Of a stretch of DNA of 64,000 nt, positions 7,462 to 17,800 are shown in pieces. The notes below the pieces were generated by a model. The model had not been told where the DNA came from. It saw only the letters and a list, made by a program, of their open reading frames with translations, and made no database searches. Location of the stretch: the NCBI RefSeq assembly GCF_900110995.1, contig NZ_FOJF01000001.1:3756803-3820802 (forward strand). The letters run 5' to 3'. A program made the position numbers and the translations under genes. The number at the start of each line of letters is the position of its first letter. Position 1 is the stretch's first letter. This stretch comes from Chitinophaga sp. YR573. GTDB taxonomy: Bacteria; Bacteroidota; Bacteroidia; Chitinophagales; Chitinophagaceae.

Positions 7462-7876
7462 TCAAGTACTGATTTATTGGTACTTCATTCTCGACTCTAA
7501 AGCAGTATTTCTTAGGCGCTGGAACAAGCGTTCCGTCCGACTTTTTTAATAGCCATTGTGTGCGACTAATATTATCGACTATAGTACCGGTGTAAAAGTG
7601 ATTAATCTTTCCCAGCGTATAGCTTGTATCGTAATAGACAGTAGCCTGATCATTGACTTTTAAATCAAAACAGCAATGATACAGAGTCACCTTACATACA
7701 CTTAAGAAATGAAACGCATTTACTGATTTACTACTCAATATCATATTCTCAGAATTCGTTCCAGTACAAAAGTGTACGGTTGCGTAATCCTGGTGCTTTG
7801 GATTAGTGACAATAAATAGATTCCCCCTTCCTATTGTTTCGCCCGCAATTGGCAAACATATAATTCTGTTTATCAT
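7412..7876 (-). CDS. Hypothetical protein of the element
   Basis: About 154 residues from the ATG at 7876 (MINRIICLPIAG); an upstream in-frame ATG at 7945 would add 23 residues rich in Ser/Tyr/Lys that look less like a protein N-terminus. The sequence is beta-rich with cysteines and a repeated pattern of short strands and turns. It resembles the neighbour at 8484-9026 only in style: both look like small beta-barrel proteins with 'GDLVYE/NDQATVYY'-type segments. No function assigned. Its 3' end overlaps the next gene by 50 bp in another frame. Confidence 0.5.
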   Translation of the reverse strand: MINRIICLPIAGETIGRGNLFIVTNPKHQDYATVHFCTGTNSENMILSSKSVNAFHFLSVCKVTLYHCCFDLKVNDQATVYYDTSYTLGKINHFYTGTIVDNISRTQWLLKKSDGTLVPAPKKYCFRVENEVPINQYLNGKRRSISRRMFAAVQ

Positions 7877-7948
7877 GGAATATTTTTTATTTTTCCCAAT
7901 AGATGTGCTATAATAGCAACTTTGTATGCTACTTTTAGGACACATTTA

Positions 7949-7973
7949 TACACATCTAGTTGATAGATGTGTA
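7949..7973. promoter_or_regulatory. Perfect 10-bp inverted repeat, candidate operator
   Basis: TACACATCTA (7949-7958) and TAGATGTGTA (7964-7973) form a perfect inverted repeat with a 5-bp centre. It lies just upstream of the minus-strand gene starting at 7876. Symmetry and spacing fit binding of a dimeric repressor; a hairpin in the leader is the alternative. Confidence 0.45.
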
Positions 7974-8483
7974 CTGAATTTATAGGTAAATAAATTTGAT
8001 TAAGGCAAATGACAGCTGGAAGTTGCGCCTGATATGCGCAATAAGTCCGTCGGCCCTTACAGGTCAATATTCAAATGGGTTACTTTATACCCCTGTTTTT
8101 GATGTGTATTATTCGGGCATTCACATTGCTTGTTTTTGCAATGGAAATATTTTTAAAGTTCGCATGTCGGAAAACGATTGTTTAGCAGATATTCACGGTC
8201 TTTTTTTTATATGATTTAATACACCTCAGATATTTGCTTTACAAACAGTTAAACAAAATTATAAAATTGTTTTAGGTTTAGTTCTTAAGAGTTAAAAAAT
8301 AGAAAAAATCAAATCATACTGCATTCAAAACCTTTTTTCGATGCAAAGAACTAGTAGTTTTTGAACCAGTAGATTAGATAACATTAAATAAATTGGGGTT
8401 GAATACAAAACACGATAATCTATGAAAAGAGAATTACGGCCTTAATTGATAATTGAATAAAAGGGGCTAACAGTTGTATGGTC
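7974..8483. other. ~510-bp gap without a supported gene
   Basis: Short frames on both strands lack start context, conserved style or neighbours. The plus-strand frame at 7996-8214 depends on a TTG start and overlaps a minus-strand frame. The right half (8220-8480) is very A+T-rich. I see no repeat or RNA gene here. Confidence 0.4.
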
Positions 8484-9026
8484 CTATCGGAATGATCCGC
8501 AATTGTTACATTTTATCAGTGCTATAAGGTATTCTTTAGCATTATCAATCTGACTGTTCACTTCAGCATTGTATTTCCTGGTAGTGCCTGAATTATTATT
8601 ACAAACCAAAAACTTTACGCAATCACTGGTAATTTTTTCCAAAGGTTTTATAAAACTGACATGATGTGAAATCTCAGCCACTTTTTTAAATACCTGACCA
8701 ATAGGAACCTCTTTAATTTTGCCGCTTGTAAAGTAAACATTGTCATTGGCAATCTTTTTAATCTTTCTGGGAGCTTTTCTGGGATCAAATTCGTAAACCA
8801 GGTCTCCAGCTTTCAGGTCACTAAATGTGCAAAGTGAGAAATTTACCCTTTGGATTTTGGCTTCTGTGGGAGCAGTGATAATATGACCAAAACTATCGGT
8901 TATGATAAGTTTCCCCATGTCCTGGCTGATATTTACCAATTCTTTTATTTCACCACTATAAATGATTGCCTTCTCTCCAGGTTGAATGTTTCCTTTCTGA
9001 TAAGTGTAATAAGCAAAGAAATTCAT
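8484..9026 (-). CDS. Hypothetical protein of the element
   Basis: 180 residues, beginning MNFFAYYTYQKGNIQPGEKAIIYSG. The N-terminal 110 residues read as two short beta-barrel-like units: GKLIITDSFGHII and AGDLVYEFDPRKAPRKIKKIANDNVYF. The C-terminus is helical and holds a CNNCG pair. The 'AGDLVYEFDPRKA' segment gives an SH3/KOW-like impression but no family is recognised. The gene stands alone, with A+T-rich gaps of over 450 bp on both sides, which is typical of accessory genes near an integrase. Confidence 0.55.
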   Translation of the reverse strand: MNFFAYYTYQKGNIQPGEKAIIYSGEIKELVNISQDMGKLIITDSFGHIITAPTEAKIQRVNFSLCTFSDLKAGDLVYEFDPRKAPRKIKKIANDNVYFTSGKIKEVPIGQVFKKVAEISHHVSFIKPLEKITSDCVKFLVCNNNSGTTRKYNAEVNSQIDNAKEYLIALIKCNNCGSFR

Positions 9027-9534
9027 CGTCGTAAGTTCTTTTAATTGATCAAATAATAATATGAAGTATAAAACTGACTAATGTTTAATCAGATCTATTT
9101 CAATGTTCACCGTATAGTGTTATTATGGAATTTGTCAGTGTATAAGCTCAATGATGAAATGTATTATTCATATGGCCTTAGGTTCCCTCTCTCTTGGAGA
9201 TGGATGTAAATATTTAGGGATAAAATACCATTTGGAAAATAACGCGTCATGCTATAGTTACGGAATTTCTTGAATTTGGGATTGCCATTTTGGTATTACC
9301 AGGCTTTTAAATAGAATAGTGTCAGAATCATTTCAGGATATTCAGGTACAGATATTATAGTAAATATAGAAAACAAATTCCCCATTTCGTTCATTCTACA
9401 TAATTTATTATTGAATGTTGTGACATCTTTTTGCCTCAGTTTTATATATTGGGTTTGGAGTATTTCTATCCACCTTAAATAATGTTGTATTTGTATATCC
9501 TCGTGATTTTATTGACTGAATGATGCTTTGCTCT
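9027..9534. other. ~510-bp gap upstream of the integrase 3' end
   Basis: No supported coding sequence; the minus-strand frame at 9408-9635 overlaps the integrase and is a shadow. The 13-mer ATAGTGTCAGAAT (9316-9328) is the exact complement of 5181-5193 in the other non-coding gap of the element. Confidence 0.4.
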
Positions 9535-11448
9535 CTATAGATCAACCTGTGGTGGAATGATTTTTTCATTGTATTGACTAGCCAACATACGGAGCCATTC
9601 GTTGGCAAATTGAGTAAGGTATACTGATACACCACTAAAAGCCTTTACAATTTTATTATCCTTGAATACAATTGCAAATTCTTTTCTGGCAGGATGATGT
9701 ATTAGTTTACATACATAAACTTTTGGAGACCTGTTTTTAATTCGTCCTACAGTTGAATCGTGAACTACGTAGAATTCCATTTCACATGCCGGCACCCAAA
9801 TACTGCCATTTGAAAATCCTTCACTGAACTTATAAAGTGTTCCTATTCCCAGATGAGATTCAATATTACTACTGATGCACATGATATTAATGTGAAAAGA
9901 ATTCTCAGACGGTATAACAATCATTGATTTATCTTCCAGCGTGCCTAAAAACTGTTTGATGATATTTATACTATCAGCAGTAAGTGAAGGGAGAAGTAAT
10001 TTATTCGCTTCTTTGGCGGGTATTGGGCTACCATCTATAAATGCAGATCTTCTGGCAAACGGAACAACGACATTTTTAAGATCTTCCCTACGCCTTTCCT
10101 CCTCATTGAAGGCATAAATCTCTGTTGTAGAGTCATATTCATGACTATTCTGTTCCTTGGCGTGCTGTAGGGATAGTGTTTTTGCTATTCTGTCACTATA
10201 AAGATGCTTGAGCTTATACATGTCCTTATCGATACCCAATTCCTTTTTTACATATTTCTTCCACCGCCGCCCAAATTGGTCTGGTCTGATGGAGTAAAAT
10301 TGGGGTTTCATGAATTTGCTAAATATAAATACTTCACCGGTCTTTTCTGGTACTCCGCATTTAGTTGCATATTCCTGGCAATCCGATAATATTTCTTTCC
10401 AGATATGGAGTGTATGGATGGGAATCGGTTTTATTACCTCCCGGTGGATCTTTCCTTTCAATACCCATACGGTAAACTGCCTTTTCTTTATATCCACGTT
10501 GCCTACCTTTACTAAGGCCAGCTCGGTCTCTCTACTGCCAGATGCGTAGAAAACTATCACATATCGCCAGAAATGATAGTAATTGGCCTTTAAATATTCA
10601 TCAATGGTGATAATCTCCTCTTCTTCCAGAACCCGTGGTAAGGGCTCATCTTCCGGAAGAATCGGAATTTCCAGGATAAAATTTGATTTTACGACTCTGG
10701 CTAGTGCCAGTTCCTTAAACAATGAAAGCAGAAAAGACCTATACTTATTACGTGACTTTGGTGAAAATTTGGGATTGATCTTGGCGATAACCTCAAAGCT
10801 TAAGGTAATATGTTGTGGAGTTATTCTGCTGATAGGTGTTTGAAGATATTCTAAGAGGAATGCTGCACGATTCATCGCCCGGATGGCGCCTCGTACACTG
10901 CTCAGGTGTCCTGGAACTCCCTTTATTTTGCGATATGCTTTCCAAAGCGCATCAATAAAAGGCAGATCTGGGGTCAGGATATGAATAGTTATTTTATCGG
11001 AGCTTATTTCCTCCTTCAACTTCTGGGCTTTTTCGGTTTCTAGTGCGACTTTATTTGCTACAGCGAGGAGCTGTGGTGAAATATCGATCTGAGTTTTAGT
11101 GACAACATCATGAAATGGATCATGTGCCTGTTCTTTTGGTTGTTGGTTATAATATTCATTTGGTTTTAGGGTTTGTTTGGTGATAGGGTTATATCCACTT
11201 TCGAGCTTTTCTTTAATATTTTTTAGTGCCTTTCTAACCAGCTTTCTTCGCTCATCGAGTGTTTTTGCCCCGGCAAAGCCTTTCTTAAAATTGCACCGTT
11301 TTCCTCTTGGGAGTGTACTTTTAAAACTGGGATCAAAGAACCAATATTCAATGTACCATTCGGTGTCTAAAAATGCGTCTGGCAGATCCCAATCGAAGGG
11401 ATTGACGTATGGCTTGGTGTAGCTACATCCATTTGGAAGTTCAATCAT
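9535..11448 (-). CDS. Tyrosine recombinase/integrase with extended C-terminus
   Basis: 637 residues, long for the family (usually 350-450). N-terminal arm-binding region includes WYIEYWFFDP (31-40) and a DERRKLVRKALKNI helix; a core-binding helical domain spans about 165-265. Catalytic region: Arg306 in GSRETEL, Lys331, then box II YKLKH (411-415) where the canonical HxLRH is changed (H to Y, R to K), His436, and nucleophile Tyr445 in TTEIYAF. The Lys-for-Arg change is known to me from other Bacteroidota phage integrases. Residues ~460-637 form an extra domain of unknown role. The gene starts 115 bp from the 3' end of tRNA-Gln, the usual arrangement for an integrase beside its attachment site. 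Confidence 0.85.
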   Translation of the reverse strand: MIELPNGCSYTKPYVNPFDWDLPDAFLDTEWYIEYWFFDPSFKSTLPRGKRCNFKKGFAGAKTLDERRKLVRKALKNIKEKLESGYNPITKQTLKPNEYYNQQPKEQAHDPFHDVVTKTQIDISPQLLAVANKVALETEKAQKLKEEISSDKITIHILTPDLPFIDALWKAYRKIKGVPGHLSSVRGAIRAMNRAAFLLEYLQTPISRITPQHITLSFEVIAKINPKFSPKSRNKYRSFLLSLFKELALARVVKSNFILEIPILPEDEPLPRVLEEEEIITIDEYLKANYYHFWRYVIVFYASGSRETELALVKVGNVDIKKRQFTVWVLKGKIHREVIKPIPIHTLHIWKEILSDCQEYATKCGVPEKTGEVFIFSKFMKPQFYSIRPDQFGRRWKKYVKKELGIDKDMYKLKHLYSDRIAKTLSLQHAKEQNSHEYDSTTEIYAFNEEERRREDLKNVVVPFARRSAFIDGSPIPAKEANKLLLPSLTADSINIIKQFLGTLEDKSMIVIPSENSFHINIMCISSNIESHLGIGTLYKFSEGFSNGSIWVPACEMEFYVVHDSTVGRIKNRSPKVYVCKLIHHPARKEFAIVFKDNKIVKAFSGVSVYLTQFANEWLRMLASQYNEKIIPPQVDL

Positions 11449-11453
11449 AAATC

Positions 11454-11514
11454 AGGTGGTTTGGAGATTTTTTTTACCGTTTTCTGGAGATTTTTCGGTA
11501 TACCACCTTGGAGA
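11454..11514. repeat. Inverted and direct repeats in the integrase leader
   Basis: AGGTGGT (11454-11460) is mirrored by ACCACCT (11502-11508), and an inner ACCG/CGGT pair is nested inside. Within it the 11-mer TGGAGATTTTT occurs at 11462-11472 and 11485-11495, and GGAGA recurs at 11510-11514, giving 23-24-bp spacing. Such helically phased repeats suggest arm-type binding sites for the recombinase or an autoregulatory operator. Confidence 0.5.
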
Positions 11515-11522
11515 GAGGAAAT

Positions 11523-11559
11523 AAAAAAAGCGAAGCCCTTTACTGGAAAGAGTTTCGCC
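11523..11559 (-). terminator. Intrinsic terminator of tRNA-Gln
   Basis: On the minus strand a broken stem (GCGAA/TTCGC with inner CTTT/AAAG) is followed by a run of seven T. It begins a few bases after the tRNA 3' end and separates tRNA transcription from the integrase gene. Confidence 0.75.
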
Positions 11560-11562
11560 AAG

Positions 11563-11633
11563 TTGCCTGACCTGGATTCGAACCAAGACAAACAGAGTCA
11601 GAGTCTGTCGTACTACCGTTATACTATCAGGCA
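11563..11633 (-). tRNA. tRNA-Gln (anticodon CUG)
   Basis: On the minus strand the 71-nt sequence folds as a tRNA: acceptor arms TGCCTGA/TCAGGCA, an anticodon stem ACAGA/TCTGT enclosing the loop CTCTGAC (anticodon CTG, codon CAG), and a T-arm with loop TTCGAAT closed by CTTGG/CCAGG. The discriminator base is A and no CCA is encoded. Its 3' end faces the integrase gene, so this tRNA is the probable attachment target of the element at 1-11,500. The exact core cannot be set because the other end lies outside the window. Confidence 0.9.
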
Positions 11634-11723
11634 GTATATTGTTTGTTCGGGACGGCAAAATTATAACATTAAACCGAAAAAGCAAAAAATATCTAAAAAA
11701 AGTAAGAACTGACCTAAAACAAG

Positions 11724-11751
11724 AAAGTAGCTCTTTTGACGGAGCTACTTT
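11724..11751. terminator. Hairpin terminator between protease and tRNA
   Basis: AAAGTAGCTC (11724-11733) and GAGCTACTTT (11742-11751) form a perfect 10-bp stem with an 8-nt loop. It lies downstream of the minus-strand protease gene, whose transcript it probably ends. Confidence 0.7.
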
Positions 11752-11813
11752 TTGTGAGAGAAGTAATTGAGAAGCTAAAATAGCATATTTATCACTAATC
11801 AGAAAAAATCTTT

Positions 11814-13370
11814 TTAATAAGTAGCCGCTAATTTCAACGCACTATAGGCGTTCACCACACCCCCTGTATTACAAACATCCGTCATCTGTACCATTTTAGG
11901 CTCTCCGTTTATATAAATTGTTACCGGGTGAGTCACTTTGGATACTGACTTAAGGATGATATCCTTTACCTGTACAGCACTCAGTTTAGGGTAATAAGAG
12001 CGGATCAGCGCAGCTAAACCCGTCACTACAGGAGCCGCCATACTGGTACCATCATGATAATCATACTGAGAACCAGGGGTACTGGAATAGATAGCCACAC
12101 CAGGCGCAAATACGTCTACGCCAGTCTTGCTATAGTTGGAGAAAGGAGCTACCAGAGACTCGTCATCACCAGGGCCGGAAGCGCCTACCTCTATCCAGGC
12201 ATTTGCAGCGCCTTTACCGTCGGCATATACGCGGTTGGGGTAGAATACTGAACTGTCCAGGTTAGCGCCGTCATTGCCCGCCGCATGGATCAGCAGCACG
12301 TCTTTAGACATGGCGTATTGTACCGCTTCGTCTACCACTTTCTTATTAGGAGAGTAAGGTTTACCGAAGCTCATATTTACCACTTTGGCGCCGTTATCGG
12401 CCGCATAGCGGATCGCATTGGCAATGTCTTTATCACGTTCATCACCATTAGGTACAGCTCTTACAGACATCAGCAGCACATCATCCGCAACACCATTGAT
12501 ACCGATATTGTTATTACGGGCAGCACCGATAATACCCGCTACGTGTGTACCATGGTCTGCACCAGGACCAGTAACATCATTGGTACCGTAATAATGCTCT
12601 TCGGGATTGCCGTAGTTGTCACCTACAATAGCACGTGGATCAAAATCCAGGTTTAACTGATAATCCACCTGCTCTTTGAAATGATCTACCGCGCCATCCA
12701 GTTCCTTTTCTTTAAATGTTTTAAAGTCGGGGTAACGGGGAAGTTGTTGTCCGATCACCTGCTTTACCTGCTGTTCTGCAGGGTCATTAGTCGCATACGC
12801 ATCTAAATCTGCAGCAGTAGGATTCGGATTATTCATATGCACCAGCATAGAATCCAGGATCTGCACAAAACGGCCGATACCTGTTAATGTTTGCTGTGCT
12901 TCCTGTAACTGCTGATCAAATTTCATCTTCATCTGTGCATATGCATATAACCCCGTAGTATCTTTAGACGTATCGAATTTGGCTTTTTGCTGACGGATAA
13001 GACGGGTAAGCTCCAGGTTATCATAATTGACATTGCCTTTAGTAGAACCGATGAAACTCCATCCGTTAATATCATCTATGTAATGATTCTTATCATCATC
13101 TTTACCATTACCTCTTTTCTCTTTCAGATTTACCCAGAGAACATTTTTCAGATCTTCATGCGCAGTGTCAATACCACTATCGATGATTGCTACAACTACA
13201 GGTTTTGCTTTTTTATCTTTTAGTAACTCTGTGTAGGCTTTCTCTACGCTGATACCAAAGACTGAATCTTTCTGAAGATCCATGTTTTGCCAGTTAGGTA
13301 CTTGTGCGCTCGCTATAAAACCCGAAAATAAAAATGTGATGCTAATCACCGTCTTCTTGCAGATATTCAT
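11814..13370 (-). CDS. Secreted subtilisin-like serine protease (S8)
   Basis: 518 residues with a signal peptide (MNICKKTVISITFLFSGFIASA). The catalytic triad is visible: Asp64 in AIIDSGID, His273 in DHGTHVAG and Ser443 in GTSMAAP, with oxyanion Asn366 in HAAGNDG. The Asp-to-His interval is about 209 residues, far longer than the usual 30-40, because of an inserted charged, helical region (about 110-250). This large insertion is a known theme in Bacteroidota S8 proteases. It likely acts in the periplasm or outside the cell. It has its own promoter (13403-13431) and a terminator downstream (11724-11751). Confidence 0.9.
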   Translation of the reverse strand: MNICKKTVISITFLFSGFIASAQVPNWQNMDLQKDSVFGISVEKAYTELLKDKKAKPVVVAIIDSGIDTAHEDLKNVLWVNLKEKRGNGKDDDKNHYIDDINGWSFIGSTKGNVNYDNLELTRLIRQQKAKFDTSKDTTGLYAYAQMKMKFDQQLQEAQQTLTGIGRFVQILDSMLVHMNNPNPTAADLDAYATNDPAEQQVKQVIGQQLPRYPDFKTFKEKELDGAVDHFKEQVDYQLNLDFDPRAIVGDNYGNPEEHYYGTNDVTGPGADHGTHVAGIIGAARNNNIGINGVADDVLLMSVRAVPNGDERDKDIANAIRYAADNGAKVVNMSFGKPYSPNKKVVDEAVQYAMSKDVLLIHAAGNDGANLDSSVFYPNRVYADGKGAANAWIEVGASGPGDDESLVAPFSNYSKTGVDVFAPGVAIYSSTPGSQYDYHDGTSMAAPVVTGLAALIRSYYPKLSAVQVKDIILKSVSKVTHPVTIYINGEPKMVQMTDVCNTGGVVNAYSALKLAATY

Positions 13371-13402
13371 ATATTAATTTAATATTGTTGGGGTCGCCCT
13401 TT

Positions 13403-13431
13403 GCAAGATATATATAATATAGAATCAAAAA
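13403..13431 (-). promoter_or_regulatory. Candidate Bacteroidota-type promoter of the S8 protease
   Basis: On the minus strand a TTTTTG (-33 like, 13426-13431) is followed by TATCTTGC (13403-13410), close to the TAnnTTTG -7 box. It ends about 33 bp before the protease start codon. Confidence 0.45.
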
Positions 13432-13461
13432 TGTTAAAAATTTTAACAATACCGTGACCGT

Positions 13462-14832
13462 TTATTTCCAGCCTCCGCCAAGACTGCGATACAAAGTAAC
13501 CACCGCCTGCAGCTGCTGTAGCTTATCACTGATACTGTTTAACTGGGCAGCTAATAAACTTTGTTCTGATGTCAACACATCAGTGTAGTTAGTAGCAGAA
13601 GTATATTTGAGCAATTCCTTCGTATAGTCAACAGATTTTTGCAGATAATCGATTTGCTGGGAACGAATGTTCGCTTTATCTATAGCCGCCTGATAATCAT
13701 ATAATGCATTGCTCACTTCCTGTCCGGCCGTTAATAGTGTCTGACGGAAAGTAGCCAGGTATTCTTCCCGGTTGGCTTCTGCTACTCTCAAACGTTGTTT
13801 ATTTAATCCCTGATTAAAGATGGGTTGAGTTAAGCTACCTGCGATACTACCAAAGAATGAAGAAGCATTGAACATCTGTGAAACGCTTGTACCTGATAAC
13901 CCTCCGGTAGCAGTAATAGACAAAGAAGGGTAGAAGTAAGAGTGGGCAACATTCGTTAACTCGAAATAATATCTCAACTGATATTCAGCTTCCTGCACAT
14001 CAGGGCGGTTGGCTAATAATTGTGCGGGGATACCGGTTTTCAGATCAACATTTATCTTTTGTATATCTAATGATGTACGTAAAATACTATCAGGAGCATG
14101 CCCTAATAATATACTGATCGCATTCTCCGTTTCACGGATATTCTGTTTCAGGTCCGGTATCGTTACTTCGGCAGAATAACGGTTAGCAGCACTCTGTACC
14201 ACTGCGGCTCCTGTTACCACATCACTCTCCTTTAATATCTTCATCGTTTCCACATCTTCTTTACGATTGGCAACGGTTCTTTCTGTAACAGTTAATTGCG
14301 CATCATACGCCAAGAGTAAATAATAGTTAGTAGCGATATCTGCAATTAATTGCGTTTGTACGGCACGTTTATATGCTTCGCTTTGTAATAAAGCATTCAG
14401 ATAAGCGCGTTTGGTACCACGTAATTTCCCCCAGATGTCTGCTTCCCAACTGGAAGTTAAAGACAACTCATATGATTGAGAAGAGAGTACCCCTGCACCC
14501 TGGGCAGAAGAAAGTTTCTGCTCAGTAGCACTGGCAGTACCACTTAAACTGGGTAGTAATGCCTGCCCGCTTTGTCTTAAATTAGCCGCTGCTTTTTTAA
14601 TACGGATCACCGCAATCTTTAAATCAAGATTATTATCAAGCCCCTGACGTATTAATGATTGTAATGCCGTATCAGGAAACATCTGTGTCCAGGGTATATC
14701 AGCGATAGTCGTTGTATCGGTGGTAGTAACACCCCGGTATAATTTATCATTATTCTCCGGACGTTGGTATTTCTTCGTGATATTACAGGAAGAAATTATG
14801 ATGACTACCAACAGTAATTTTAATGTCTTCAT
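13462..14832 (-). CDS. Outer-membrane efflux factor (TolC/OprM family)
   Basis: 456 residues, lipoprotein-type start (MKTLKLLLVVIIISSC). It has the two-repeat OEP architecture: a helical QALLPSLSGTAS start, SWEADIWGKLRGTKRAYLNALLQSEA near residue 130, and the matching YPSLSITATGGLSG and EVSNALYDYQAA segments of the second repeat. It forms the outer-membrane channel of the tripartite RND pump encoded by the next two genes. Its start overlaps the stop of the RND gene by 4 bases, showing translational coupling within a minus-strand operon. Confidence 0.92.
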   Translation of the reverse strand: MKTLKLLLVVIIISSCNITKKYQRPENNDKLYRGVTTTDTTTIADIPWTQMFPDTALQSLIRQGLDNNLDLKIAVIRIKKAAANLRQSGQALLPSLSGTASATEQKLSSAQGAGVLSSQSYELSLTSSWEADIWGKLRGTKRAYLNALLQSEAYKRAVQTQLIADIATNYYLLLAYDAQLTVTERTVANRKEDVETMKILKESDVVTGAAVVQSAANRYSAEVTIPDLKQNIRETENAISILLGHAPDSILRTSLDIQKINVDLKTGIPAQLLANRPDVQEAEYQLRYYFELTNVAHSYFYPSLSITATGGLSGTSVSQMFNASSFFGSIAGSLTQPIFNQGLNKQRLRVAEANREEYLATFRQTLLTAGQEVSNALYDYQAAIDKANIRSQQIDYLQKSVDYTKELLKYTSATNYTDVLTSEQSLLAAQLNSISDKLQQLQAVVTLYRSLGGGWK

Positions 14833-17800
14833 GTTGTTTGTTTTGTAAATTTCTCCTGGATCGACTGGAAAATGATGAACAATACAGGAATCACGAATAC
14901 ACCTATCACAGTACCAAATAACATCCCGCCTACAGCAGCAGTACCGATAGATCTGTTACCATTTGCACCTGCACCTGTGGCTACCATCAAAGGCATTAAC
15001 CCGAAGATGAATGCGAAGGATGTCATTAAGATAGGACGGAATCTAGCTTTAGAACCTTGTATAGCGGCTTCTTTCAGCTCCATACCATTACGTCTTCTTT
15101 CCAGTGCATATTCCACTATCAGGATAGCATTCTTGGCTAATAATCCTATTAACATGATAAGGGAAATCTGCATGTAGATATTATTATCTATCCCGAAGAT
15201 CTTTGCAAAAAGGAAGGTGCCTGCTAAACCTACCGGCAATGAGAGTAATACTGCAAATGGTAACAGGTAACTTTCATATTGTGCACTTAATAAGAAGTAA
15301 ACGAAAACAAGACAAAGGATAAATACATAGGTAGATTGTGTTCCACTACTTTGTTCTTCCCTGCTGATACCAGAGAACTCGAATCCATAACCTGCCGGTA
15401 ATAGTGTTTCTTTGATAGCCGCTAATGCTTCCCCCGAGCTATAACCTGCATTGGGAGAACCATTCACAGACATAGCCGTGAACAGATTAAAGCGGGAAAT
15501 ACTTTCTGGTCCGTATACCCTTGTGAGAGTAACGAATTCCGTAATAGGAGCCATCTTATTGTTGGTAGTACGGACGTAGATTTTATTTAATCCCTGGATA
15601 TTAGCACGGTAACTGGTATCTGCCTGTATCATCACACGATACTGTTTTCCGAACTGGTTAAAGTTGGATGCATAAGAACCGCCGTAATATACCTGCATGG
15701 CCGTCATGATATTACTGACGGTAAGGCCTGCTTCTTTTACCTTCGCCACGTTTACATCTAATAAATACTGTGGGAAATTAGGATTGAAAGTAGTAGAGGC
15801 GTACTGTATCTCAGGACGTTTCTGTAATGCTGTGAGATAATCCTGTGCTACTTTGTAAAACTCTTCGGTCGTATGTCCGCCTTTATCCTGTAGCTGGAAA
15901 GAGAAACCACCTGCTACGCCGAATCCTGTAATAGTAGGTAAGGACATGGGGAGGATAAATCCCTCACGGATATAAGCAGTTTTCTGTCTGAGGATATTGA
16001 TCACATCGTCATTGCTGACACCTTTACGGGTGTCCCAGTGTTTCAGTTCCAGAATAACCATCGCATAAGAGCTACCACTACCTGCCAGGATGTTTTGCCC
16101 TACCATACGCAGGGAATTGTTCACCTGGGGAATAGTACGGGCAATACTGTCGATCTCATTAGCAATGACAGTAGTACGTTCCATGGAAGTAGCCGGAGGC
16201 ATACTTAGATTCACGAAGATGGTTCCCATATCTTCATTCGGCACAAAGCTGGACGGAGTGGTCTTCATCATATAATATAATCCACTTCCGAATATAGCGA
16301 TGCCTAGTATCACTATCCATTTTTTACCGGCGAGGAAAGAAACGGAACGTGTATACTTATTAGTTACAGCTGTAAAGCCGGTATTAAATGCTGTGTAAAA
16401 CCGTTGGACGAATTTTTGCTTGTGTTTTTCTTCTCCATGTGGTTTTAAAAAGAGAGCAGCTAACGCAGGACTTAATGTCAACGCATTTACTGCGGATAAG
16501 ATGATGGCAATAGCCAGGGTGATCCCGAACTGTTTGTAGAACACACCGGTAGAACCGCTGATAAATGTTACCGGTACGAATACCGCTGCCATTACTAATG
16601 TAATGGAGATGATAGCTCCGGATATCTCACTCATCGCATCTATAGAAGCTTTTCTTGCCGAAGTATAGCCTGCATCCAGTTTGGCATGTACGGCCTCGAC
16701 GACGACAATCGCATCATCCACTACAATTCCTATCGCTAAAACTAATGCGAATAAGGTTAATAGATTTATACTGAATCCGAAGAGATTGAGAAAGAAGAAT
16801 GTACCGATGATGGCAACGGGTACGGATATAGCAGGTATTAATGTAGAACGGAAATCCTGTAAGAAGATGAATACCACAATAAATACAAGTATAAATGCTT
16901 CTATCAGTGTATGAATTACTTTACTGATAGAGGCATCCAGGAACTTGTTAATATCTACCAGGTTGGTATAATGCAGTCCTTTGGGGAATGTCTTGGCTGC
17001 CTCTGCCAGTATCGTTTTACAGTTGTTAATTACTTCGCTGGCATTGGAACCTGCGGTTTGATTAATAGATACATTCGTAGCGGGGAAACCGTTCACCGTA
17101 GCCATACTATTGTACGACTGTGCCCCCAGTTCTACTCTGGCTACATCTTTTAATCTGAGAAATTGCCCGTTGCCGGTAGATTTGATGATGATGTTTTCGA
17201 ACTCGGGAATCGACTGTAATTTCCCTCTGTATCTGATTACATATTGAAAACTTTGTCCGCCCTGTTCTCCGAATTTACCGGGTGCAGCCTCAATATTCTG
17301 ATCACTTAATGCGGTAGTGATATCATCAGGGATCAATCCATACACAGACATGACATCAGGTTTTAACCAGATACGCATGGAGTAGTTCATGCTACCAAAA
17401 GCACTGGCATTACCAACACCGTTCACCCTTTTCAGCTGGGGGATGAGGTTGATTTCTGCATAGTTCTGGAGGAATGTCTGGTCATATGCAGGGTTATCGC
17501 TGTAGATGGCCGTGATGAGCAGGTTACTGCTTTGTTGTTTCTTCACGGTCACACCTGCCTGTGTAACTTCTGCCGGTAGCAGACTGCTTGCTGTGGATAC
17601 ACGGTTTTGCACATCAACAGCTGCCTGGTCGGGGTCTGTACCCACGTTAAAATATACACTGATGGAAGCCGCGCCTTCATTGGTAGCGGTGGAGGTCATG
17701 TAGGTCATACCTTCCACACCGTTGATCTGTTCTTCTAAGGGAACGATCACGCTTTTCAGTACTACATCCGCATTGGCACCTGTATAACTGGCGGATACCT

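Noticed and set aside
7996..8214. Plus-strand 72-aa frame in a gap
   Set aside because: It needs a TTG start, overlaps a minus-strand frame, and shows no protein-like pattern.
9408..9635. Minus-strand 75-aa frame
   Set aside because: It overlaps the 3' end of the integrase in a different frame and is best read as a shadow.
11461..11712. Frames on both strands across the tRNA-Gln gene
   Set aside because: They run through the tRNA and its terminator, so they are fortuitous.
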